Notes: generated by a model not told the origin, from the sequence alone. DNA of 64,000 nt from Sporosarcina luteola (GCF_007991495.1 NZ_BJYL01000024.1:1-64000); one strand, 5' to 3'; positions 26,385 through 34,903 are shown, counted from the first letter of the stretch. A program made the numbers and translations.

Positions 26385-27658
26385 GCGGAATAGAACTTGC
26401 GGAAAAAAGCCTGATCGGCACGATGCTGAAAGAAAACTACTTGATTGGCGATAGTGGCATCCGAGAGGACTTCTTTGATTCAAGAATTCACAAGAACATA
26501 TTTTCAGGGATGAAACGCCTAATTGCTGAGAACCGTCCGGTCGATTACATAACGATCATGACGATAGCCGAACCGAGCGAGCTTGGTGGAGCGAACTACT
26601 TAGCAGATTTACGAAATTTCGCTAGTCCGGTACGGTTCGATGAATACCGGGAAATTGTTGTAAACGCTTGGAAGGAAAGGGAGAAGGGGCGAGTGCTCCA
26701 ACAGGCGCAAGTAGAAGGTTGGTCCATTGCAGATATCCAAAAGACATTCGATGAGCTACAAACCGAAAACACCTCAGAGCTTAATACATCTATAAAAGAC
26801 GATTTAGTCGAATTGTTTGAAATGCCATTTCAGCCTACAGCAATTGAACCTGGAGTCCCTGCTGGACTTAAAGATCTTGACCAAATGCTTAACGGCTTTC
26901 AGCCATCGGAAATGACCATTTTGGCTGCTAGGCCATCGATGGGTAAGACCGATACGCTGAATCACATGGCTTTAAGCGCCGGTTGGTCCGGTTACTTGCC
27001 AATCATCTTCTCGCTTGAAATGAGTAGAAAGCTGATGATTCGAAGACTGATTGCATCTTCCGGTGGTTATAACCGGCTGAGGATGCGTGATCCGTATAGA
27101 TACTTTGATGATAAGCAGAAAAAGGACTGGCCGACATCGATTGGTATTTTAGGGGATGCGGATATACATATTGATGACCGGAGCGCCCTCAGCGTGGGAC
27201 AGATAAAGGCACAAGCTCGGAAAATCATTCATGCTAATCCCGGAAAAAAACCGATCATCTTCATCGACTACCTGCAGTTGATTCGACCTGATAACCCACG
27301 GGAAAATTCGACACAGCAGATTGGGCAAATTAGCTATGACCTTAAAGGGATGGCGAAAGAATTTGGTTGTCCTGTCATTTGTCTTTCTCAACTCAATCGC
27401 GGAGTAGAAAGTCGTCAAGATAAGCGTCCTTTGCTTTCAGATTTACGGGATTCAGGAAATATCGAACAAGATGCTGACGTTGTTGCTTTTCTATATCGGG
27501 ATGATTACTACGACAAAGAAACCGAAAATCAGAACATGCTGGAAATCATTATTGCAAAGCATCGAAACGGACCGACTGGAACGGTGACAGTTGCCTATGT
27601 AAAAGAAACCGGCAAGTTGTATGACATCGATTGGAACGCAAGGACCAGCCAATCATGA
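26381..27658 (+). CDS. DnaB-type replicative DNA helicase
   Basis: A 425-residue RecA-fold hexameric helicase: N-terminal DnaB domain (EKSLIGTMLKENYL...), Walker A ARPSMGKTDTLNHMAL near 183, Walker B IIFIDYLQLI near 288, then CLSQLNRGVESR and a DRSALSVGQIKAQARK region. It unwinds phage DNA at the fork. TTG start overlapping the initiator stop, with GAAAGGGG upstream. Confidence 0.93.
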   Translation: MSGIELAEKSLIGTMLKENYLIGDSGIREDFFDSRIHKNIFSGMKRLIAENRPVDYITIMTIAEPSELGGANYLADLRNFASPVRFDEYREIVVNAWKEREKGRVLQQAQVEGWSIADIQKTFDELQTENTSELNTSIKDDLVELFEMPFQPTAIEPGVPAGLKDLDQMLNGFQPSEMTILAARPSMGKTDTLNHMALSAGWSGYLPIIFSLEMSRKLMIRRLIASSGGYNRLRMRDPYRYFDDKQKKDWPTSIGILGDADIHIDDRSALSVGQIKAQARKIIHANPGKKPIIFIDYLQLIRPDNPRENSTQQIGQISYDLKGMAKEFGCPVICLSQLNRGVESRQDKRPLLSDLRDSGNIEQDADVVAFLYRDDYYDKETENQNMLEIIIAKHRNGPTGTVTVAYVKETGKLYDIDWNARTSQS

Positions 27659-28131
27659 TGGTCACAGTTCGGGAAATGTTCGACTTTGCCATTGAAACTG
27701 ATGGTTTGAATCTTGCCCACCGTATTTATTGGGCGCTCAGCGAAAACTTGGTGCAGCTGGAAGACGATAGCGAGAAGCTGGATGCAATCCACTATGACGA
27801 ATCCGCTATCTATAGCATGGTGGAGAGGAATGTGCTTAGCATCGGGCGTATCAAACTGTTTGTCATTCAGACGAGCAACGAAAAATGGTACTCCTTCATA
27901 CTTGCTGAGAATTCATTGGATGCCTATCGGCTGTATGCCGATTTGTTCCGCGAAAAACCCCGGAAGGTCACTCGGTCTGATCGGCTCATGATTCCGACTA
28001 TGGATATAGCCGATACAGGGCAACAGACAAACTTGTATGAATATCGAAAGAACGTCGTGCAATTTCCAGCTTATGTTGGACATGCCGAGGCGAACACAAA
28101 AGTGCTTTACCGAATGGGGGTGAGTGCATGA
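27655..28131 (+). CDS. Unknown phage protein, early operon
   Basis: A 158-residue protein starting MMVTVREMFDFAIETDGLN, overlapping the helicase stop by ATGA. It has a pattern of alternating strands and helices (SIGRIKLFVIQTSNEKWYSFI...) but no recognised motif. It overlaps the next small gene by 4 bases. Confidence 0.6.
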   Translation: MMVTVREMFDFAIETDGLNLAHRIYWALSENLVQLEDDSEKLDAIHYDESAIYSMVERNVLSIGRIKLFVIQTSNEKWYSFILAENSLDAYRLYADLFREKPRKVTRSDRLMIPTMDIADTGQQTNLYEYRKNVVQFPAYVGHAEANTKVLYRMGVSA

Positions 28132-28256
28132 GCGACGAAGAGCGTGAGAAACTTATCGCTGTAATCAATCAAAAGACTAAATATCCACCGTCTTATTTTG
28201 ATAGTTTATCGGACAAGCAGCTAATCGAACTATATGAATATCACACATTGAAATAA
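28128..28256 (+). CDS. Small 42-residue phage protein (FbpA-like pattern)
   Basis: Starts MSDEEREKLIAVINQKTKYP and ends QLIELYEYHTLK. The start overlaps the previous stop (ATGA) and GGGGGTGAG lies upstream. The end resembles small Fur-regulated basic protein family members, weakly. Confidence 0.55.
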   Translation: MSDEEREKLIAVINQKTKYPPSYFDSLSDKQLIELYEYHTLK

Positions 28257-28277
28257 ATACCGAAAGGGCGGGATTAC

Positions 28278-28418
28278 TTGAAAGCACGTGAGAGATATTT
28301 GATCGAGCAATTGAAGAAAATGAACATCCACAACAATTCGGAAAACCGACCTATTGAACAATTAAACTATGAAACTTTGAAATCAATGCTTGCAATCAAA
28401 AGAGCTGCAGCACAATAA
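28278..28418 (+). CDS. Small 46-residue basic phage protein (FbpA-like pattern)
   Basis: TTG start with AAAGGGCGGG upstream; MKARERYLIEQLKKMNIHN... PIEQLNYETLKSMLAIK. Same L-xx-L-xx-(Y/T)-L ending as the preceding small gene, so the two may be distant duplicates. Confidence 0.5.
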   Translation: MKARERYLIEQLKKMNIHNNSENRPIEQLNYETLKSMLAIKRAAAQ

Positions 28419-28435
28419 ACGGAGGAGTGAATACC

Positions 28436-28840
28436 ATGAAAAAAATCATCGACTTTAACAGTTTTGCACAAGGTGGGCCAGCGGAAAAATTCAATATCGA
28501 GCTGCAAAAAGTTCTCGAAAACATTGCCGATCCTAATACGGACGCTAAAAAAGTTCGGAAAGTGTCAATGGTAGTTTCCTTGAAGCCAAATGAACATCGT
28601 AATCTGGCAGACGTGTCCGTGGAAATCAAATCGACAATCGTTCCATCTCAACCAATCGGCACATCGCTCATTATCGACACGGATACAGACGGGAAAGCAA
28701 CTGGCGCCGAGCTGAAAAGTGGCATCCCTGGTCAAATGTATATGGGCGAAAACGGTGAAGCGTTAGACGATCGAGGGCAAAAAGTTGAAGAAACACCAAC
28801 ACCAAAAGCTACCGACAATAAAGTCGTTAACTTTAAATAA
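28436..28840 (+). CDS. Phage protein of the family often labelled replication terminator protein
   Basis: A 134-residue protein (MKKIIDFNSFAQGGPAEKF..., LQKVLENIADPNTDAKKVRK) very like Bacillus phage proteins that databases call replication terminator protein. The label has weak experimental support, and I see no link to chromosomal Rtp. ATG at 28436 with GGAGGAGTG upstream. It pairs with the next gene as in other Bacillus phages. Confidence 0.65.
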   Translation: MKKIIDFNSFAQGGPAEKFNIELQKVLENIADPNTDAKKVRKVSMVVSLKPNEHRNLADVSVEIKSTIVPSQPIGTSLIIDTDTDGKATGAELKSGIPGQMYMGENGEALDDRGQKVEETPTPKATDNKVVNFK

Positions 28841-28862
28841 AACATAGGAAGAGGTAGTGAAA

Positions 28863-29573
28863 ATGTTAAAAGAATTTGTTCAGTATTTACTCGATCTAAA
28901 GAGACCGGAAATTGTGGAGGCGAACGGGAATACATATTCCACCCGAAGCTTGCACCGTCTAAATGTCGAAGAGGACGTTAAATCAATCCGAATTCAAAGT
29001 CTTTCAGGGTTGGTAGATTACATTCGCTCCAATTTCGACCACGAGCGCCCAGTTATGATCCATGTTGAATCTCCTACGCGTGTAAATGTGTTTGACGCTC
29101 TGAATGACGTTAATGATCGCCGGACTTACATCGAGGCAAAAGCAATGTTGCCTGAAATTACTTTCGAACGTTTCATGTCCAGAGAAGCCTTTAACATCAT
29201 GCTGCAGGCCTGTTTCGTACCGAATGAATGGAGAGAAAAAGTTTTAAAAGTAATCAGCTCAATCGTCGAAGAAAATTCTATTGCTCAAAGTGACGACGGT
29301 GTTACACAGCGCGTAACAGCGAAGCAAGGAATCGCGACGGTTGGAATTGAAAACGTACCGAATCCCGTTTCACTCAAACCGTTCAGAACATTTGTAGAAG
29401 TTACCCAGCCCGAATCCAACTTCATTTTACGATTAAAAGAAGGTGGACAAGTCGGTTTATTCGAGGCAGATGGAGGCGCGTGGGAATTGAATGCGATGCA
29501 CAGCATAAAGGAATACTTCGCTGAACACCTTGCCGATTTGGTAGAAACGAAGAAGGTTATGATTGTAGCTTAA
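28863..29573 (+). CDS. Unknown conserved phage protein
   Basis: A 236-residue protein (MLKEFVQYLLDLKRPEIVEANGNTY...) of a kind found next to the preceding gene in Bacillus phages; function unknown. It mixes a strand-rich N-terminus with a C-terminal domain (FRTFVEVTQPESNFILRLKEGG). AAGAGGTAGTG precedes the ATG. Confidence 0.6.
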   Translation: MLKEFVQYLLDLKRPEIVEANGNTYSTRSLHRLNVEEDVKSIRIQSLSGLVDYIRSNFDHERPVMIHVESPTRVNVFDALNDVNDRRTYIEAKAMLPEITFERFMSREAFNIMLQACFVPNEWREKVLKVISSIVEENSIAQSDDGVTQRVTAKQGIATVGIENVPNPVSLKPFRTFVEVTQPESNFILRLKEGGQVGLFEADGGAWELNAMHSIKEYFAEHLADLVETKKVMIVA

Positions 29574-29625
29574 GTGAAAGGGGGAGGGAATCCCCCTTTC
29601 TACATGGAGGAGTGGAGAGGAGATC

Positions 29626-29913
29626 ATGACGAAACCAAACTTTGAGTATGGACCACCGATGCCAAAACCAATTGTCACGCCAAAAGAAAATGCCATTCGC
29701 CCATCCTACTACCACACCGGTAACATTGATGTAATCAAATATGCTGAGGAAAATTTTTCGAAGGAAGAACGTCGGGGATTCTACCGTATGAATGTACTGA
29801 AATACATCAGTCGCTTCCATAAGAAGAACGGCGTGGAGGACTTGAATAAGGCAGATTTCTATCTTAGAAAATTGAAAGAGTTGGAGGAGTCGATGTGCGA
29901 AGGTCGGGAATGA
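29626..29913 (+). CDS. DUF3310-family protein
   Basis: A 95-residue protein with SYYHTGNIDVIKYAEENF ... NVLKYISRFHKKNGVEDLNKADFYL, the DUF3310 pattern seen in phage nucleotide-metabolism and replication regions. GGAGGAGTGG upstream. Function not established. Confidence 0.75.
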   Translation: MTKPNFEYGPPMPKPIVTPKENAIRPSYYHTGNIDVIKYAEENFSKEERRGFYRMNVLKYISRFHKKNGVEDLNKADFYLRKLKELEESMCEGRE

Positions 29914-30179
29914 TTCATAAACGGCCAGAGGATAATATTCGTGACTTGATAAAGGCACAGAAATCAATTAGGACTACTCGGTTAAAAAATTTAGTAGAAC
30001 CTATATTGGAAAAGGTCGCATGGCAAGAGGAAGCCTTACAAAGGAACGTCCAAACTATACGCTCATTGAACGATAGGGCACAGCGAGCCGAAGAGCGATT
30101 GAAAGAGGAAAGACGCAAGGTGTCGGACATGGAGCTGAGTATGCGAATTGTTAAATCATGGAGTGAAGAGAAGAGTTGA
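29895..30179 (+). CDS. Small coiled-coil phage protein
   Basis: A 94-residue basic protein with a long helix of coiled-coil type (LNDRAQRAEERLKEERRK). GTG start 7 bases after GGAGG; overlaps the previous gene by 19 bases. Confidence 0.5.
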   Translation: MRRSGMIHKRPEDNIRDLIKAQKSIRTTRLKNLVEPILEKVAWQEEALQRNVQTIRSLNDRAQRAEERLKEERRKVSDMELSMRIVKSWSEEKS

Positions 30180-30208
30180 CAAGAACGGTTGAACAAGGAG
30201 GATGCAAA

Positions 30209-30385
30209 ATGGAGAAATGCATGAGCTGTAATAAAAATTTCAAAAAGAAGGATGAAGTTGTTATCACGGACGCCTTCGGGTCTAAAGATTTGGTTCATAT
30301 TGACTGCCTACATGATTATGTACTTGGCGCAAGCATGCAGAACTATTACGACACTTACGAAGACTATATTTTGGAAAGTGATTAA
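30209..30385 (+). CDS. Small zinc-finger-like phage protein
   Basis: A 58-residue protein with CMSC near the start and HIDC about 26 residues later, a CxxC...HxxC metal-binding layout. AAGGAGG lies upstream of the ATG at 30209. Confidence 0.55.
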   Translation: MEKCMSCNKNFKKKDEVVITDAFGSKDLVHIDCLHDYVLGASMQNYYDTYEDYILESD

Positions 30386-30421
30386 TCAACAGTACGTCCA
30401 AAATGCGGAGGAGGACTGATT

Positions 30422-30679
30422 TTGAATCAATTATCCTTTGATGATTTATTAGATGACAAGAAAGAGTTGATCCTTTGCCAGCTGAGTCCGGGGTTTCATT
30501 GGCTGCGGATCACCAGCGGGCATACTCCGTCGGAACTTATGAGTCGTGTTCACTTTTCGCTCCATGGATTTGATTATCTGTATGAAAATACACAAGGCAA
30601 GAATGAAATACTGAATCTTTTTGATGGATTGGTAAAAATAATGACTTGGGAAGAAGTCAACGAAAGGGGAGAGGGGTAG
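30422..30679 (+). CDS. Unknown 85-residue phage protein
   Basis: TTG start after GGAGGAGG; sequence MNQLSFDDLLDDKKELILC... with no recognised domain. Its stop shares one base with the next start. Confidence 0.5.
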   Translation: MNQLSFDDLLDDKKELILCQLSPGFHWLRITSGHTPSELMSRVHFSLHGFDYLYENTQGKNEILNLFDGLVKIMTWEEVNERGEG

Positions 30680-30828
30680 TGAGTACAGTATGGGTTTATA
30701 TTCAGTCAGAACCGGGATTGTTTACAGTCGGGTTTTATACTCCAGATGGTAGTTTTATGACGGATAGCGATCATGCTAATCGTGATGATGCAGCCGCACG
30801 TTTCAATTACTTAAACGGCATAAAATAA
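30679..30828 (+). CDS. Unknown 49-residue phage protein
   Basis: GTG start at 30679 preceded by GGGGAGAGGGG; MSTVWVYIQSEPGLFTVGFY..., a pattern of small phage proteins predicted to form a beta hairpin and a helix. Translation is coupled to the previous gene (TAGTG). Confidence 0.5.
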   Translation: MSTVWVYIQSEPGLFTVGFYTPDGSFMTDSDHANRDDAAARFNYLNGIK

Positions 30829-30885
30829 AAAAAGACAGGATTCCTCCTGCCAGCACACATACATCATACCATAGGAGGGGTCCTG

Positions 30886-31083
30886 GTGGATAAAGATATT
30901 ATGATTAGTTCAGATGCAACATTATTAGGATTAGGTATAATAGACTTACCTAAACGATGCGTTGTAGTCATATGTGATGGAAAGGCGAAAATTCGAGCAC
31001 TTCCAGAGTATGGTGAATACAGAATAGTAACTCACCAAGGCCAAGTAAAAAGAATGAAAAAGGAAGAAGGGGAAGATTTTTGA
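30886..31083 (+). CDS. XtrA/YqaO-like phage protein
   Basis: A 65-residue protein ending KIRALPEYGEYRIVTHQG-QVKRM, which resembles XtrA/YqaO of PBSX and skin. GTG start with GGAGGGG upstream. Function unknown; in PBSX the gene also lies before the late regulator. Confidence 0.6.
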   Translation: MDKDIMISSDATLLGLGIIDLPKRCVVVICDGKAKIRALPEYGEYRIVTHQGQVKRMKKEEGEDF

Positions 31084-31796
31084 ATGAGAAACTACAGGTA
31101 TTAAAGGGACACCTGCAGTCTAGATTAGAAAGAGAGAAAGACTATTTAGAAGCTATAAACTTTAAAGATGCGCTACCAAAATTCGAACTGTTCCCTGCTG
31201 ACTATTTAAGTTTTGCAGAACAAGAGTTAGAACTTGTATTAAAAGACCCTTCAAATGTAAGGGTGAAAATAAATTGTATATTGCATCTGAAAAGAGCTTT
31301 AAATTGTCAATTGGATATTTTTTTTCATATATTTGGATTTACTAAATATGTTCAAAAAAATAATCTTGGTTTAGACAAACAATTAAGTTTTTTAAAAGAT
31401 ACTGGAATTATCAAATCAAGAGTTATTAACAGGTTTAATAAGATTAGAAATAAAATAGAACACCAATATAGGATTCCTGATATAGATGATGTGGAAGTGT
31501 ATTTCGACTTGATCAGCATCTTAAACGCGCAAATCGAAAATACTATATATATTTCAGGGACTGTTTCAGGCATGGAAGATGGCATTCTGGACGATACTGA
31601 TTCGATAAAAATTGAATTTAATAGGAAACCAGTTCCAGAAATAAGTTTCAAAGTTACTAATGATAAAGGCGAATATGAAGATAACGCAGACTTGGAAACC
31701 AATCGCGAATATTTCACAAAGTTGTTTAAAGTATTTATATACTTGACGAAAAAAGAATCAAGTTCTTTTAGTGAAAGATTTATCGAGGAATTATGA
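31080..31796 (+). CDS. HEPN-like protein of unknown function
   Basis: A 238-residue protein, AT-rich gene. The middle holds FNKIRNKIEHQY, an R-x4-H motif within helices, as in HEPN ribonucleases and related toxins. The C-terminal third is a beta-rich region (IKIEFNRKPVPEISFKVT). TTG start overlaps the XtrA-like stop. It heads a three-gene AT-rich patch with two membrane proteins downstream. Nuclease activity is inference from the motif. Confidence 0.5.
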   Translation: MNEKLQVLKGHLQSRLEREKDYLEAINFKDALPKFELFPADYLSFAEQELELVLKDPSNVRVKINCILHLKRALNCQLDIFFHIFGFTKYVQKNNLGLDKQLSFLKDTGIIKSRVINRFNKIRNKIEHQYRIPDIDDVEVYFDLISILNAQIENTIYISGTVSGMEDGILDDTDSIKIEFNRKPVPEISFKVTNDKGEYEDNADLETNREYFTKLFKVFIYLTKKESSSFSERFIEEL

Positions 31797-31853
31797 AGAA
31801 TATTTTATACACAAGGGAAGTTGGCGCATGCGACGGGAATAGGGGGAGGCATT

Positions 31854-32423
31854 TTGACGTATTTAATTGCGTTCTTGCAAATATTATTTTTGTTATTTGT
31901 TGGCTTATTGATATCTTATGTTAAGAAAATACCTGAACAGGTGCATAGTAAAAATTTGGAGTTATATAAAAGTGAGCTTAGTAAAGAGGTAGAGAAATTA
32001 AAGATAACAGAAGGAAATCTACATCTTAGAAAGATAGAAAAATTCACAGAGTTTACAGGAATTCTTTATAACTTGTTAAACAGCGTAAAGTACCAAAAAG
32101 GTGCTGCAAAGATAGAGAGAGATGCAACAAAAGCTATGGAGGCATTCACTAAGGATTTAATCTTTTTTGCAAGCGAAAGAACGTTAGATAAGTTTGTTGA
32201 GTACAGGAGATATTCTAAACTCGTTCAGGCTGGTGGCCCGAATGAGCAAGCAAGATTTCAATTTATATTAGCTGAGTTAGTTTTAGAAATGAGAAGAGAT
32301 CTAGGATTCGAAAATGATGGAATAGATGTAGACCACTACATGTATATATTAATGAACGATTGGGACGCCCACAAAGAGGATTATCACAGCAGATCAAAAG
32401 ATGCCCAAAAGTTAAATAAATAA
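31854..32423 (+). CDS. Membrane-anchored protein, AT-rich cargo gene
   Basis: About 189 residues: one N-terminal membrane segment (LIAFLQILFLLFVGLLISYV), then a Lys/Glu-rich helical cytoplasmic part. I prefer the TTG at 31854 (AGGGGG 7 bases upstream) over the TTG at 31821, because the membrane segment then begins at once. Not recognised. Confidence 0.5.
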   Translation: MTYLIAFLQILFLLFVGLLISYVKKIPEQVHSKNLELYKSELSKEVEKLKITEGNLHLRKIEKFTEFTGILYNLLNSVKYQKGAAKIERDATKAMEAFTKDLIFFASERTLDKFVEYRRYSKLVQAGGPNEQARFQFILAELVLEMRRDLGFENDGIDVDHYMYILMNDWDAHKEDYHSRSKDAQKLNK

Positions 32424-32452
32424 CCATCCACTCGATAACCGGAGGACAACAA

Positions 32453-32998
32453 TTGATTGTAATGCATAGGAGAAATAAGTTGAAAAAGAAAAAAGAAAAT
32501 AAAATACGAAAAAAGGAATTTAAACGCCACATAAAAAAACATGAACAGAAACTACACTTGAGGCATCAAGCTGTGAAAGAATTGGATATATTAATCAATT
32601 TATTATCTAAAGAAACAGAATGTGAACAAAAAGTACTAAAAGAGGCAATGTTTCACCTTGAGGCTGAGCAAAAGGAATTAACATACTTTGGGTATAGAGG
32701 AATTTTTATTGGGGTTGTTGTTGTAATACTTACAAGTTTTTTTACAAATCAAGGATTACCAATAATGTATGATTTTTTGTATAGGATTAACGATTTAAGC
32801 TCTGTATTTGAAATGGCAGTCTATTATATTGTTTTGGTGTTTATTATACTAATTTTAGTAGTCTTATTTGGATTTATATTATGGCAAACTCTTATACCTT
32901 TTTTTGGGAATGATAAAGAAATAAGAGAGCAAATCTACAAGAATGAATATATGATTAAGATATTACAAAATAAAATTCAAGAATTAAAACAACTATAA
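32453..32998 (+). CDS. Two-TM protein with basic N-terminus, AT-rich cargo gene
   Basis: A 181-residue protein: very basic first 40 residues, a heptad-rich helix, then two hydrophobic segments (GIFIGVVVVILTSFF and VYYIVLVFIILILVVLFGFIL). TTG start after GGAGG. Not recognised; it ends the AT-rich patch and is followed by a terminator. Confidence 0.5.
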   Translation: MIVMHRRNKLKKKKENKIRKKEFKRHIKKHEQKLHLRHQAVKELDILINLLSKETECEQKVLKEAMFHLEAEQKELTYFGYRGIFIGVVVVILTSFFTNQGLPIMYDFLYRINDLSSVFEMAVYYIVLVFIILILVVLFGFILWQTLIPFFGNDKEIREQIYKNEYMIKILQNKIQELKQL

Positions 32999-33018
32999 AA
33001 TTGTCCCACTGGCCAACC

Positions 33019-33075
33019 AGAGGACAGCATTTGATAACAGCAATACGCTGTGTCATTTGTTGTCCTCTTTTTTAT
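33019..33075 (+). terminator. Terminator after the AT-rich cargo patch
   Basis: AGAGGACA (33019-33026) pairs with TGTCCTCT (33061-33068), an inner ACAGC/GCTGT stem lies between, and a T-run follows. Confidence 0.75.
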
Positions 33076-33095
33076 TTCAAAAAAGGAGTGATGAA

Positions 33096-33299
33096 ATGAG
33101 GACGTTACAAGATCAACTAAAAGAAAAAGGTTTTTTCAAGGATCATAACACAGAAGTGAAACTGGAAAGTGGGAAGTCTTGGAGAAGAAAACCTGAGAAG
33201 TTGTCAGACCGGGATCTGAGAGAATTGATGGGTACGAATCGGCCGACTTACGGAAGAAAAAAGGGTGGAGCTATTCGCCAAATCGGGAGGGGTAGATGA
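33096..33299 (+). CDS. Small basic phage protein before the late regulator
   Basis: A 67-residue protein (MRTLQDQLKEKGFF... ending RQIGRGR), start ATG 33096 with AAGGAGTG upstream. Not recognised; similar short basic proteins precede ArpU genes in related phages. Confidence 0.55.
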   Translation: MRTLQDQLKEKGFFKDHNTEVKLESGKSWRRKPEKLSDRDLRELMGTNRPTYGRKKGGAIRQIGRGR

Positions 33300-33301
33300 T
33301 T

Positions 33302-33751
33302 ATGGCAGTTCAAGACAATTTATCGCAGATCGATAGCGTTGCAACGCAAAAAGCTGTTGAAGAAAAACTAAGGCAATATCGAACATATATGTTGACAGTT
33401 CCAGAGGAGAAAATGCCATCTTTAACTGCTCATTACACATTGGAAATGCCCAATTACTCGAATGTGAAGAAATCTGTAGTCGAGGATGCAGCAATTGAAA
33501 ACGTTGATGCAGATGTAAAAAGAGAGAAGTTTTTCAACTGGATTGCAATGGGGATGCGTAGACTAACCAAAATGGAACGTAAATTGATAGCCTTTAAATA
33601 TTTACAGATGGAGCCTATGTACAATTATGATATTTGCTCAGTGTTGAATATTAGCGAGAGCAGCTTCTATCGAATCCGCAATCAAGCTCTTTATAAATTG
33701 GCCCTTTCCCTTCGAATTGAAAAGTATATCGATTCGGAGGAGAGGCAATGA
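33302..33751 (+). CDS. ArpU-family late transcription regulator
   Basis: A 149-residue protein of the ArpU/RinA type, sigma-like at its C-terminus (TKMERKLIAFKYLQMEPMYNYDICSVLNISESSFYRIRNQAL). Members activate the packaging and structural operon of Gram-positive phages. I prefer the ATG at 33302 for spacing to GGGAGGGG. Its likely target is the promoter region near 34578-34643 upstream of terS. Confidence 0.8.
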   Translation: MAVQDNLSQIDSVATQKAVEEKLRQYRTYMLTVPEEKMPSLTAHYTLEMPNYSNVKKSVVEDAAIENVDADVKREKFFNWIAMGMRRLTKMERKLIAFKYLQMEPMYNYDICSVLNISESSFYRIRNQALYKLALSLRIEKYIDSEERQ

Positions 33752-34293
33752 AATTCGTTCAACCCGTTCGTGATAAAGAAAAAATACACGACCTCACCGA
33801 GTACCTTGAGGAGAAAAACGAGAGAGATAAGATTATGTGGCTTACCGGGATATATACCGGTCTTCGTATAAGCGACATCCTGACCCTTAGAGTCAAGCAC
33901 GTAAGAGGTACGCAATACATCTCTCTTAAAGAGCAAAAGACAGATAAGACAAAACGAATTCTTATCCATCCTAAACTGCGCCGTGCATTGGACAAGTATA
34001 TCGAAGGCAAAAAGGATAATGACTATTTATTCAAATCACGTGAAGGAAGAAACAAACCAATCACTCGTGTACGCGCATATGAAATATTGAAGGAAGCTGC
34101 TGGCGAGCTGGGTATAAAAGAGGTCGGGACTCATACGATGCGAAAGACTTTCGGGTATCACATTTACCAGAAAGAAAAAGACGTGGCCATGCTGCAGGAT
34201 ATTTTCGGCCACTCATCCCCATATATAACATTGAAATATATTGGCGTTAATCAAGATGCGATAGACAAGACAATGAAAAATATCGATTACTAA
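33748..34293 (+). CDS. Short tyrosine recombinase
   Basis: A 181-residue tyrosine recombinase catalytic domain: GLRISDILTL (Arg), KTDKTKR (Lys), HTMRKTFGYH (His-x2-Arg), FGHSS (His) and a tyrosine in LKYIGV. It lacks the usual N-terminal core-binding domain. Overlaps the ArpU gene (ATGA). The integrase of this phage is the serine enzyme, so this second recombinase has another job, perhaps at the packaging region. Confidence 0.82.
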   Translation: MKFVQPVRDKEKIHDLTEYLEEKNERDKIMWLTGIYTGLRISDILTLRVKHVRGTQYISLKEQKTDKTKRILIHPKLRRALDKYIEGKKDNDYLFKSREGRNKPITRVRAYEILKEAAGELGIKEVGTHTMRKTFGYHIYQKEKDVAMLQDIFGHSSPYITLKYIGVNQDAIDKTMKNIDY

Positions 34294-34297
34294 ATTT

Positions 34298-34330
34298 ACC
34301 CCCATTGAAAAATGAGGGGTCTTTTTTATG
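34298..34330 (+). terminator. Terminator of the early/middle operon
   Basis: ACCCC (34298-34302) and GGGGT (34316-34320) form a stem followed by CTTTTTTAT, just after the recombinase stop. The 600-base stretch to terS (34294-34903) otherwise holds the repeats, a 35-codon ORF and a hairpin listed below; nothing else is evident. Confidence 0.7.
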
Positions 34331-34534
34331 GCATCTTTTTTTCGGCTACCACTTTTTATGGGCGTTTTAATGTATATCGGAAATTTGGGGTTAGTTTTTT
34401 CGCGGACCATTTAAAAAACGCTTTAGTTGAATAAAGACATTTACATAATGAGGTAACGTAAAGCTCAAAAACAATATAGCCAACCAAACCATGCACAGCA
34501 TAGCTTCGCGGACAAAAAGTAGGAGTAACACAAT

Positions 34535-34642
34535 ATGTATTATGTTAAGCCCATAGGGGGTGAGGATACGGACGACGTGGGAGGATTTTGGGAGTATCTT
34601 GGGAGGATTCTGGGAGTCTATGTTCGTTTCAAGGTGGTATGA
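34535..34642 (+). CDS. Possible 35-residue leader peptide upstream of terS
   Basis: An ATG with GGAG 8 bases upstream opens a 35-codon frame (MYYVKPIGGEDTDDVGGFWEYL...). Its second half is encoded by the four 11-bp repeats and by a -10-like sequence. It may be a real small gene or only a by-product of the repeats. Confidence 0.3.
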   Translation: MYYVKPIGGEDTDDVGGFWEYLGRILGVYVRFKVV

Positions 34643-34643
34643 T
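34578..34643 (+). promoter_or_regulatory. 11-bp tandem repeats and candidate late promoter
   Basis: Four head-to-tail 11-mers TGGGAG(G/T)(A/C)T(T/C/A)(T/C) run from 34578 to 34621, and TATGAT lies at 34638-34643 with no proper -35. One repeat per helical turn ending at the -35 position fits an activator-dependent promoter, with ArpU the likely activator. A packaging-site role is the alternative. Confidence 0.5.
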
Positions 34644-34669
34644 GATAGTGTGTTATGAGTAGGTACATG

Positions 34670-34705
34670 AGAGGCGAGCTGACATGATCAGTTCGTCTCT
34701 TCTTT
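34670..34705 (+). terminator. Hairpin in the late leader
   Basis: AGAGGCGAGCTGA (34670-34682) pairs with TCAGTTCGTCTCT (34688-34700), two wobble pairs, 5-base loop, then TCTTTGTTG. It may be an attenuator or part of the packaging site. Confidence 0.5.
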
Positions 34706-34903
34706 GTTGTAAACGCTGACGCGACAAGCAACAAGCGCGGTATCAATGAATTGTTTAAATTGTTCACACAAATACAACTGTCTGAATTGGGTCCTTCTGA
34801 GACGCAATTTAGTCTTGCGGGTGCATACGACCCCGAGGTTAGTCTAGTCACAAATTTGCACGGAAGGCATCTTCCTTCCAAACGAATGAAAGGATGCGGT
34901 TGA

